From: Streptomyces pactum | Lineage (GTDB): Bacteria > Actinomycetota > Actinomycetes > Streptomycetales > Streptomycetaceae | Direction of reading: 5' to 3' | DNA: 64,000 bases | Assembly: GCF_016031615.1 (NCBI RefSeq) | Contig: NZ_JACYXC010000001.1 | Coordinates: 4,340,001 to 4,404,000, forward strand | Shown here: in pieces, positions 16,565 through 23,885 of the stretch | Layout: each line of letters opens with the position of its first letter | Position numbering within the stretch: the stretch's first letter is position 1 | Notes under the pieces: model-generated | The model's input: the letters and a program-made list of their open reading frames with translations, nothing else | Told to the model about the DNA's origin: nothing | The model's database searches: none | Program-made: the position numbers and the translations under genes

Positions 16565-17293
16565 ATGGGACGCGGCTGGGAGGGTGTGGTCCTCAAGCTG
16601 CTGCGCGGCAAGGACTTCGTGTGCACCGTGACCGGGGCGGAGCAGGTCACCGAGCATTACCGGCGGCTGCACCTGACCGACGGCGGCCTGCTCGCCGCGG
16701 CCGGGGTGCATCCGACCATGTGGGTACGGCTGTGGTTCCCCGGCGGGAACGGCAAACCGCACCAGCGGGCGTACACCCTGGTGGACCCCGACCCGGCGGC
16801 CGGCACCTTCAGCCTGGAGTTCGCCCTGCACGACGGCCGCGCCAGTGACTGGGCCCGCACCGCCCGGCCCGGTGACACCATCGAGGCCACCGTGCAGGGC
16901 ACCGGCTTCACCGCGCCGCGGCCCGCCCCGGCCCGGCTGCTGGTGGTCGGCGATCCCGCCTCGCTGCCCGCCGTCAACTCGCTGCTGGACGCCTACCCAA
17001 AGACCCCCGCCACCGTCTGGTTCGAGACCCCGCACCCCGACGACCACGGGCTGCCGGTGCGGCTGGATCCGGCCCGCCACGAACTGCGCCGGGTGCCGCG
17101 CCGCGACGCCGGGGCCCACCTGGCCGAGCGGGTCCGGGCGGAGCTGCCCGCGGCGCTGGGGAACCCGGCCGAGGCGTATGTGTGGATCACCTGCGACACG
17201 GCCACCACCCGTGCCCTGGGCGGCTTCGTCCGCAAGGAGCTGGCGGTGCCCATGCAACGGGTCCACGCCCTCGGCTACTGGCGCACCCCCTGA
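16565..17293 (+). CDS. Siderophore-interacting protein (FAD-dependent ferric-siderophore reductase)
   Basis: A 242-residue SIP-family protein that reduces ferric siderophores with NAD(P)H to release Fe2+ in the cytosol. The FAD-binding barrel carries RAYTLVDPD (about 69-77; the family pattern RxYT). The nicotinamide domain begins at PARLLVVGDPASLPAVNSLL (about 119), and the C-terminus YVWITCDTATTRALGGFVRKEL is typical. ATG 16565 has GGGGAGGGAGAAG directly upstream. The gene is divergent from the penicillin acylase gene and shares its iron box, so both should be derepressed in iron starvation. Confidence 0.92.
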   Translation: MGRGWEGVVLKLLRGKDFVCTVTGAEQVTEHYRRLHLTDGGLLAAAGVHPTMWVRLWFPGGNGKPHQRAYTLVDPDPAAGTFSLEFALHDGRASDWARTARPGDTIEATVQGTGFTAPRPAPARLLVVGDPASLPAVNSLLDAYPKTPATVWFETPHPDDHGLPVRLDPARHELRRVPRRDAGAHLAERVRAELPAALGNPAEAYVWITCDTATTRALGGFVRKELAVPMQRVHALGYWRTP

Positions 17294-17519
17294 TCGTCCG
17301 CCGGCCCGCCGGCGGACCCGGCAGGGGGCGCGCGGATCCGCGCCGCGCGCCGGGGGTGCCGTGGCCGCCGGGCCGGTGCGGGCTATTGTCGGCACCGCCG
17401 GACGAACGCCGCCGCGCGGTACCGGTGACGTTGACCGTCGTCGCCCCGCCGCACGGCACGGCTCCTTCGGCATGCCAGGCCACCGGACCGGACCATCGAA
17501 CGGAACGACGGAGCGCCGT

Positions 17520-17942
17520 ATGACCAACGCCGCCAGTCTCCTTCTCGCCGCCGCGCTCCTCTTCGTGGGGGCGCTCCACTTCCTCTGGGCCGCCGGTGTC
17601 TACTGGCCGGCGGCCTCCAAGGAGGACCTGACCCGGAAGGTGCTCTCCGACTCCGAGGAGATCCCGAGCCCGCCGCTCACCGCCCTGGTGGCGGCGTTCC
17701 TCGCCGGGGCCGCGTACGTGGCGGTGGCCGCCCACTGGGACGGTCTGCGCATCGGCTTCCTGCCCGACTGGCTGTACACCCTGGGCATCTGGGGCCTGGT
17801 GGCGGTGATGGCCCTGCGCGGGTTGGTCGAGCCGTTCTTCGCCAGCACCGGCAACGAGGTGTACACCCGGCTCAACCGGCGGGCGTACGCGCCGTTCTGT
17901 GTGGTGCTGGCGCTGCTCGGCGTGGTGGTCGCCCTCGGCTGA
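17520..17942 (+). CDS. DUF3995-type integral membrane protein
   Basis: A 140-residue protein with four predicted membrane helices at about 4-24, 51-71, 86-104 and 120-138. It contains GALHFLWAAGVYWPA near the first helix and EVYTRLNRRAYAPFC before the last, as in DUF3995 proteins of actinobacteria. Function is not known. ATG 17520 has GGAG six to eight bases upstream. It lies 226 bases after the siderophore reductase gene and has room for its own promoter. Confidence 0.75.
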   Translation: MTNAASLLLAAALLFVGALHFLWAAGVYWPAASKEDLTRKVLSDSEEIPSPPLTALVAAFLAGAAYVAVAAHWDGLRIGFLPDWLYTLGIWGLVAVMALRGLVEPFFASTGNEVYTRLNRRAYAPFCVVLALLGVVVALG

Positions 17943-18027
17943 GCGGGCCGGACCGGGCCGCCCGGACTGGGAGGTCCGGCCGGCCCGCCGACCTGCCGAC
18001 ATGTCCCGGGCGCGGACGCGTCGGCCC

Positions 18028-18640
18028 TCACGCCCCCGGCGCGAACGCGTCGGCGCGGCGGACGTAGGTGAGGAAGGCCGCCCCGCTGTCCAGCACGGTG
18101 TGATCGGTGCGTTCCCAGGTACGCGGGTCGAACGCGGCCTTGTGGGAGAAGAACGGGATCCCGCCGCCGATGGTCATCGGGCTGAGCTTGACCACCAGCC
18201 GGTCGAACTCGGAGTGCAGGGCACTGGCCGGCTCGGCGCCACCCACCAGCCAGATGTCCTTGCCGTCCTCCTGCTTCAGCTCCCGGACCTTCGCCGCCGG
18301 ATCAGACGTGACGATCTCCACGCCGGGATCCGGGCTCTCGCCCAGCGTCCATGAGAAGACCAGGTGCCGCAGGTGCGGATAGGCGTTGGCCACCTGACCT
18401 TGAGCCGGACCTCGTAGCTCCGCCGCCCTTGGAGGACGGTGTCGAAGCGGGTGCGCTCGGCGGTGACCGACAGTGCGGCCCGGCCGGGCCGGGCAGCGTC
18501 TCCGGGTACTCGGCGATGAGGTGCTGGAGGTAGTCCTCCGGAATCGTCCGGAAGCCGTCCGGCCCGGTGGGGTCGGCCCCGTCCGGGCCGGCGATGAAGC
18601 CGTCGAGGGTGGAGGCGATGTAGTACACGAGCTTGCGCAC
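18028..18640 (-). pseudogene. RibD/dihydrofolate reductase-like protein, frameshifted twice
   Basis: The translation starts normally from GTG 18640 (ribosome site AAGAGAAGG) as RKLVYYIASTLDGFIAGPDG, the RibD C-terminal/DHFR-like opening. It then shifts frame at about 18476-18492, runs in a second frame (SVTAERTRFDTVLQGRRSYEV), and shifts again at about 18393-18404. The third frame carries VANAYPHLRHLVFS through the NADP-binding KDIWLVGGAEP to DSGAAFLTYVRRADAF. Total length is 613 bases, as expected from two 1-base losses from a 205-codon gene. Either the gene is dead or two bases are missing in the assembly. Intact relatives are stand-alone reductases of unknown substrate. Confidence 0.85.
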
Positions 18641-18982
18641 GGCTGAGCCTTCTCTTGGATGCACAAGGGCCGAGCGGGCCGTCGGACCCGTCGGCCCTCC
18701 ATGATCACCGCGCGCCCTGCCCCGGGTGATGGGCACGGGGCAACGGACACCGTGGGAGGGGCAAGGGGCACGCGGACACCGCCCCCGGCCCACCGCCTGC
18801 GCGGACTCCACTCCCGCCCGACCGGCCGGCCGTCAACGCCTCCGCCCGCCGACGCTGATGCCCCGGACCGTCGGCCGCCAATGCCTCCGCCTACCCCGCA
18901 GGCCGCCGACGCCTCGGAATCAGCGGCTGCCAACGCCAATGGCCCGGCCCGCCGTTCGCGGGCCGGTCCGTCGGCCCGCCGC
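18641..18982. other. Gene-free interval
   Basis: About 340 bases of low-complexity DNA between the DHFR-like pseudogene and the 48-codon gene. Several near copies of a CCGCCGACGCCTCNGAATC-like phrase occur at about 18840-18920. I see no gene, terminator or operator. Confidence 0.35.
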
Positions 18983-19129
18983 CTACCCGGCCGCCTCAGT
19001 GCGGCGCCGCCGCAGCAGCGACCGGACGCCACGCACCGTGTCGACCGCCAGCCGCAGCGCCCCGATCCCCACCGACAGCGCCGTACCGTGATCCTGTACC
19101 CACCCCGCCACCTGCACCAGCAGCTCCAT
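18983..19129 (-). CDS. Small hypothetical protein, 48 residues
   Basis: ATG 19129 is preceded by GGAAGGGGAA seven bases upstream, and nearly every codon ends in G or C. The product has one amphipathic to hydrophobic stretch (VAGWVQDHGTALSVGIGALR, about 7-26) and a basic end with RSLLRRRR. It could associate with membranes or with a partner. No family is recognised. It is divergent from the STAND NTPase gene that starts 215-ish bases away, and I cannot tell whether the two are functionally linked. Confidence 0.5.
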   Translation of the reverse strand: MELLVQVAGWVQDHGTALSVGIGALRLAVDTVRGVRSLLRRRRTEAAG

Positions 19130-19302
19130 CGACGTTCCCCTTCCCCGTCCTCGTGGTGCGGCGCCGTCCGCCGCCAACTCCTGTGTAGGCGGGGCCGCGG
19201 CCGTCCGGTACGGCTGTCGGACGGCGGTCGGACACCACCCCCGCCCGGCTGCGGATACGGGTGCTGTCCGCTGTCCCCGGGACGTCCCGCCGGACGTCCG
19301 CC

Positions 19303-19343
19303 TAGGCTCGGATCCGGTGAACGGGACACGGGGAGGGGAACGC
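19303..19343 (+). promoter_or_regulatory. Promoter and ribosome site of the first STAND gene
   Basis: TAGGCT at 19303-19308 is a good -10 with a start point near 19315. A GTG at 19317 would then be leaderless. A stronger site, GGGGAGGGG at 19329-19337, serves the GTG at 19344. No clear -35 is seen. Confidence 0.45.
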
Positions 19344-22300
19344 GTGGCTCTCGGTTTCGGTGACGTGGAACAGGACGCGCCTCGGGCGGCAAAGGAGTTG
19401 GCGCGGCGGCTGAGGAGCGTGGCCGAGCGGGCCGGCTACACGGGGGTACGGGAGCTGGCCGCGGCCACGGGCATCGGCCGCACCACGATCTCCGACGCGC
19501 TGACCGCCCGGCGGGTCCCCGGCTGGGAGAAGCTCGCCGCCCTGCTGCGCGGCTGTGGTGTCACCCCGGACCGGGACTGGGCCGACGCGCAGGAGGCGGC
19601 CAGGGCCGCGGTGGAGGAGCGGAAGCGGGCGGCACGGGCCGGCGGGCGGCCCGGCGGCGAGCCGGAGGCGGCGACCCCGGCCGCGCCCGCCGCACCGCCG
19701 GGACCGGGCACCTTCTCCATCCGCCCGCCCTACGGGGAACTCCCGCCCCGGGTCCGGGGCCGCGACGAGCTGCTGAACCGGCTGGCGACCGCGCTCGCCG
19801 AGGGCGAGAGCCGGGCCCAGGTCCTCTACGGCATGGGCGGTTGCGGCAAGACCACCGTGGCGCTGGACCTGGCGAGGCAGGCCCGGGACCGGGGCTACCG
19901 CGTCTTCTGGCTCTCGACCGCCACCCCCGAGCGGCTGCTCACCGGTATGCGTGAGGTCGCCCGCGAACTGGGCGCGGAAGAGGAGGACATCGAGGCGGCG
20001 TGGGCGGGCAGGATCAGCGCCACCGACCTGGTCTGGGGCCGGCTGGATGCCGCCGAACGCCCCTGGCTGCTGGTGCTGGACAACGCCGACGAGCCCGAGT
20101 GGCTCGCCGCGGCCGGCGGGGTCCCCGGTGACGGCACCGGGTGGCTCCGCTCCAGCCGGGCCGGCCTGACCGTGGTGACGTCCCGGGTCGGCACCCCCGG
20201 AGTCTGGGGGCGGGAGGCCAACACCCACCGGGTCGGCGTACTGGCCCCCGCCGACGGCCGGGACGTGCTGCTCGACCTCGCGGGGGAGGCCGGTGATCCG
20301 GCCGAGGCGCAGGTGCTCGCCGAGCGGCTCGACGGCCTGCCGCTCGCGCTGAAGCTGGCCGGGTCCTACCTGGCCCGGTCGGCGCGGGGCGCGGGGCTGC
20401 TGCGGCACCGCGGGCGCCGGCCGGGAGGCAGGGTGCGGAGCTTCGCCGCCTACACCGAGGCGCTGGGCGAGGCGGGGGCGGGCTTCCTCGACCAGGGTGA
20501 GCAGTGGCGGCTGGACGAGGCCGGCACCGAGCAGATGCACAGGCGACTGGTCGGCCGTACCTGGGAGCTCTCCCTCGACCTGCTGGAGGAACAGCAGCTG
20601 CCGGAGGCCCGCGCCATGATGCGGCTGCTGTCCTGCTGCGCCCCGGCGCCGTTCCCGGTCGAACTGCTCGACCCCGGGCTGCTGCCAGTGGCCGGGCCCC
20701 ACGAGGCGGCCGGAGCCGCCGGGCGCGGGACCGCCGCCGGGCCCGCGCCGGACCCGGACCGCGCGGACCGCGCCCTGGAGGCGCTGGTCGACCTCAACCT
20801 GGTCGACGTCGTGGACATCGGCCCGGACGGCCCGGCCGGTGACCGCGAGCCGGTGCCCTGCCTCGTCGCCCACCGGCTGGTCCTGGAGGCCAACGCGCTC
20901 CGGCTGGCCGACGCCCCGCCCGCGGAGCGGCTGGCCATCTGGCGCGCGACCGCCCGCATCCTCCAGCAGGGCGCGGAGCCCGCCTCCGAGGAGCCGGCCA
21001 ACTGGCCCTGGTGGCGCCTGCTCGCCCCGCACGTCGTCGCGGCGCTCGGCGCGGCACCGGACGGGGACGCGGAAGAGGTGCTGCTGCCGCTGCTGCGCGC
21101 CGGCCTCTCCGAGTTCGCCTTCGCCGTCTTCACCGGTGACCTGACCCAGGACCGGGCCCGGCTGCTGGTGCGGCGGAGCGCGGCGCTGGCCCCCGACCAC
21201 CCGGTGCGGCTCTCGGTCCGCCACCGTGCCGCCTTCACCCTGCTGGAGGGCGAGGAGGAACTGCGGGAGTACGAGGCCGTCGTCGCCGAGCAGATGGCTC
21301 AGCTGGGCGCGGACCATCCGGAGACGCTGATCACCCGCTACAACGTGGCCCTGGCCCGGCACTCCTGCGGGCTCATGCCGCTGGCCGGGATGGTGGCCGA
21401 GCTCCGGGCCGTACGGCGGGACCGCCGCCGGGTGCTGGGTCCCGGCAACCCGTACACCCTGCTCCCGCACGCCGACATCACCGAGCTGCTCCCCGGTGAT
21501 CTGGGGGAGGAGCACCTGCCGGCGTACGAGGCCGTGCTGGCCGGGCAGGTGGCCGAGCTGGGCGCGGACCATCCCGAGGCGCTGGTCACCCGCCACGACG
21601 TCGCCATCATCCGCTACCGTCGCGGGCTGGCGTCGGCCGCCGAGACGGAGTCCGAGCTGCGCGCCGTGGTGCGGACCGTCCGCAAGGAGCTGGGTTCCGG
21701 CGATCCGTACACGCTGCTCGCCCATGGCACGCTCGCCGAGCTGATGATGTCCCGTGACCATGGTGAGAGCGCCGGCAACGCGGAATACCGGGCCTTGGTC
21801 GAGCACACCGAGAGCCGCTCGCCCACGGACCACAGCTTCCTGCCGCTGCAACAGCGCCACCAGATGGCACATGCCCTGGACATGGCCAAGCGGTGGGCCG
21901 AGGCGGAGGCGGAGTACCGGTCGGTGCTGGAGGACCTGGCGCGGGGCGACGCCACGGCGTCCAAGCTCTACTGGGACCTGATGCGCTGTCTTGCGGACAA
22001 CCTGGCCGAGCAGGAGCGGCACCCGGAGGCGCTGGTGATGCTCGACGACGCGCTGGTCTGGTTCGACGGCAGCGATGAGGCACACTCGACCACCCGCCCG
22101 GAGGCCCTCAAGCTCCGGCACAAGCGCGGCGACCTGCTGGTCCGGTGCGACCGCCCGGAGGAGGGCGAGCGGCAGATCCGCGCGGTGCTGGCGGACCGGC
22201 TCCGCACCGTCGACCCGCAGGACTCCGTGGTGCTCTCCGAACGCCACTGCCTGGCCCACGCGCTGTCAGCGATGGAGCGGCACGACGAGGCGCGGGACGA

Positions 22301-22658
22301 ACTGCGTGACGTGGCGGCCTCGTACCACGAAATCCTAGGGCCGCACGACAAGCTCACCCGGAGCGCGCGCTTCTGCCTGGCGAGGACCCTCCACACGCAC
22401 GGCGACCGGTCCGAGGCGCTGACCCTCTACGAGCAGGTGCTCGCCGCCGAGACGGCCGAACTCGGCGCGGACCACGAGGAGACCCTGATGACCGGCTTCC
22501 GGCGGGACCAGTGCCGCCTCGACCTGGGCCTGCTGGCGCCGCCGGAGGCCGCCGCGGCGTTCGGACGCACCCTGGCCATCTTCGCCTCCCGGCTCGGCGA
22601 CGAGCACCGCTGGACCACGGCGATCCGCGAAGCCCTCGCCGCCACGGGGGCGGCCTGA
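19344..22658 (+). CDS. STAND NTPase: HTH, NB-ARC and TPR repeats
   Basis: A 1104-residue protein. An N-terminal Xre-like helix-turn-helix lies at about 15-70 (VRELAAATGIGRTTISDAL). The NB-ARC ATPase follows with P-loop GMGGCGKTT at 163-171, Walker B WLLVLDNAD near 240 and the GLPLAL motif near 335. The C-terminal half is TPR-type repeats, including near repeats of VAEQMAQLGADHPETLITRYN. Such proteins act as signal-triggered switches: ATP-dependent oligomerisation upon ligand sensing by the TPR part. Here the only visible output domain is the HTH, so transcription control is the simplest guess. Start 19344 is chosen on its ribosome site; leaderless GTG 19317 would add nine residues. Confidence 0.85.
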   Translation: MALGFGDVEQDAPRAAKELARRLRSVAERAGYTGVRELAAATGIGRTTISDALTARRVPGWEKLAALLRGCGVTPDRDWADAQEAARAAVEERKRAARAGGRPGGEPEAATPAAPAAPPGPGTFSIRPPYGELPPRVRGRDELLNRLATALAEGESRAQVLYGMGGCGKTTVALDLARQARDRGYRVFWLSTATPERLLTGMREVARELGAEEEDIEAAWAGRISATDLVWGRLDAAERPWLLVLDNADEPEWLAAAGGVPGDGTGWLRSSRAGLTVVTSRVGTPGVWGREANTHRVGVLAPADGRDVLLDLAGEAGDPAEAQVLAERLDGLPLALKLAGSYLARSARGAGLLRHRGRRPGGRVRSFAAYTEALGEAGAGFLDQGEQWRLDEAGTEQMHRRLVGRTWELSLDLLEEQQLPEARAMMRLLSCCAPAPFPVELLDPGLLPVAGPHEAAGAAGRGTAAGPAPDPDRADRALEALVDLNLVDVVDIGPDGPAGDREPVPCLVAHRLVLEANALRLADAPPAERLAIWRATARILQQGAEPASEEPANWPWWRLLAPHVVAALGAAPDGDAEEVLLPLLRAGLSEFAFAVFTGDLTQDRARLLVRRSAALAPDHPVRLSVRHRAAFTLLEGEEELREYEAVVAEQMAQLGADHPETLITRYNVALARHSCGLMPLAGMVAELRAVRRDRRRVLGPGNPYTLLPHADITELLPGDLGEEHLPAYEAVLAGQVAELGADHPEALVTRHDVAIIRYRRGLASAAETESELRAVVRTVRKELGSGDPYTLLAHGTLAELMMSRDHGESAGNAEYRALVEHTESRSPTDHSFLPLQQRHQMAHALDMAKRWAEAEAEYRSVLEDLARGDATASKLYWDLMRCLADNLAEQERHPEALVMLDDALVWFDGSDEAHSTTRPEALKLRHKRGDLLVRCDRPEEGERQIRAVLADRLRTVDPQDSVVLSERHCLAHALSAMERHDEARDELRDVAASYHEILGPHDKLTRSARFCLARTLHTHGDRSEALTLYEQVLAAETAELGADHEETLMTGFRRDQCRLDLGLLAPPEAAAAFGRTLAIFASRLGDEHRWTTAIREALAATGAA

Positions 22659-23097
22659 GCGGCCGCCTAGCGGAGACGGTCGTAGCGGCCCGCGTGAGCG
22701 TTCCGTATGAGCGCGCGGAGAGCGCGGGGGTCGTGCCGATGACGACCTCCGGGGCGTCGCTCTCCCGCAGGGCCACCCCATCCCGCGTGACTGCCGACTC
22801 GACGCACCCCCAATCCGCATGGGAGAGGGAGGACTTTCACCAGGTGAGTGGCGCGTGCATCAGTGGTGGCCCTTCATACGTCCCGGAGCGCGGAATGGAT
22901 GAGATCTCGCGACGCGGCCTCGCCGAGAGCCGCCTGCCGTACCGAGTCGAGAACCAACCGACACCGCCTCAGGTGCCAGCGTGCAGGAAGTCGACGCCGA
23001 GCGCGGTGTCGATCCGCACGGTGTCGAGCTGGGGAACAGGGCCGCCCGTGTAAGGCAACGCATGGCCTGAGCCAACTCCGTACTGCGCCGGCTGCGG
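22659..23097. other. Gene-free interval with decayed appearance
   Basis: This stretch has lower G+C and weak codon bias in every frame, unlike its surroundings. Short fragments such as SAWEREDFH in one frame resemble the start of streptomycete ATP-binding regulatory proteins, which fits decay of the 5' part of the gene remnant that follows. No intact gene is supported. Confidence 0.4.
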
Positions 23098-23400
23098 ATG
23101 CCGCGCCTCGCTGACGCCGCGACGTTATGCACCTCCGAACTCGCCCCCAGCATTTACCGGCACGCCCCCGGGCTCGGCTCGCTGCTCCGGCTGGCGGTGG
23201 AGCTGGCGGAGGTGCGGGTGACCGTCTACGACGGCACGCTGGAGCCGCCGGTCATACGGCCGTACTCCCTGGGGCGCGGGTGCGGCTGGGGGCTCCGGCT
23301 GGTGGCGGAGCCGGCCGACGACCGGGGCACGAGCCGTGGAGCGCCGCTCGGACTCGGCGGCGCGGAGTGCAAGGGCGTCTGGTTCACCCTGGGGACGTGA
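23098..23400 (+). pseudogene. Remnant of an ATP-binding (RsbW-like HATPase) protein
   Basis: About 100 codons show the C-terminal half of the single-domain ATP-binding proteins abundant in Streptomyces: CTSELAPSIYRHAPG (N-box), VRVTVYDGTLEPPV (G1-box), GCGWGLRLVAEPADD (G2-box) and a final ECKGVWFTL. The N-terminal strand/helix part is missing, and the N-box Asn of the usual ELxTNAxRH is replaced by Ser, so ATP binding is doubtful. It sits between two STAND genes. Intact relatives act as anti-sigma kinases of STAS proteins. Confidence 0.65.
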
Positions 23401-23885
23401 CGGCACCACGGCAGCGACGACATGGCGGCGCACCACCCGCAGGGGTACGGCACACGGCTACCACCCACAGGGGTACGGCACGCGGGCGTGCGGCGTGCGG
23501 CGTACAGGGCGCGGCGCACCCCGGGCGACGACGGGCGCCGGCCCGGCGGAGTACCGGGTGGCGGCGGACCGTCGACCGCGGGCACCGGCGCGGCGGAATA
23601 CCGCGTGGCGGCGAGGCCCGGCGGGGGTACCGGCCCCGCCGCCACACGGTCGAGGTGGGTGGGGACGTGCCACCGGACCGACCGACGGCCGCGTACGCGC
23701 CGGCCCGGGGACACACCGGGGCCGTGTGGCTGATGGACCCACACCGACCCTTCTCCCACCCGGAGTTCAGTGCACCACCCCCAGGGGAGACGGGACCAGG
23801 CTGTTCCACCGGCAGAAATGGCATCCGCCATACTTCTGCCGGGGCCCGCGCCGGGGACGGGCCCGCTGAGCAGGGGCATCGGCTT
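23401..23885. repeat. Intergenic region with short direct repeats and a palindrome
   Basis: CCACCCGCAGGGGTACGGCAC-like units recur at about 23432 and 23461, and GCGGAGTACCGGGTGGCGGC recurs with two changes about 50-60 bases later. A palindrome at 23809-23842 precedes the second STAND gene. No gene is supported. Confidence 0.45.
23809..23842. promoter_or_regulatory. Palindrome overlapping a possible -10, upstream of the second STAND gene
   Basis: CCGGCAGAAATGGC (23809-23822) pairs with GCCATACTTCTGCCGG (23827-23842): a 9-bp outer and 5-bp inner stem with a 2-base bulge and a 4-base centre. CATACT at 23829-23834 within it resembles a -10 hexamer. An operator for the HTH protein encoded 44 bases downstream, or for its paralogue, is a reasonable guess. 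Confidence 0.45.

Noticed and set aside
16845..17519. 5' extension of the DUF3995 gene into the siderophore reductase gene
   Set aside because: The extension is out of frame with a conserved gene; ATG 17520 has its own ribosome site and starts the first membrane helix.
22740..23053. Plus-strand frame of about 100 codons after the first STAND gene
   Set aside because: Weak codon bias, no ribosome site and no coherent family similarity; better explained as decayed sequence.
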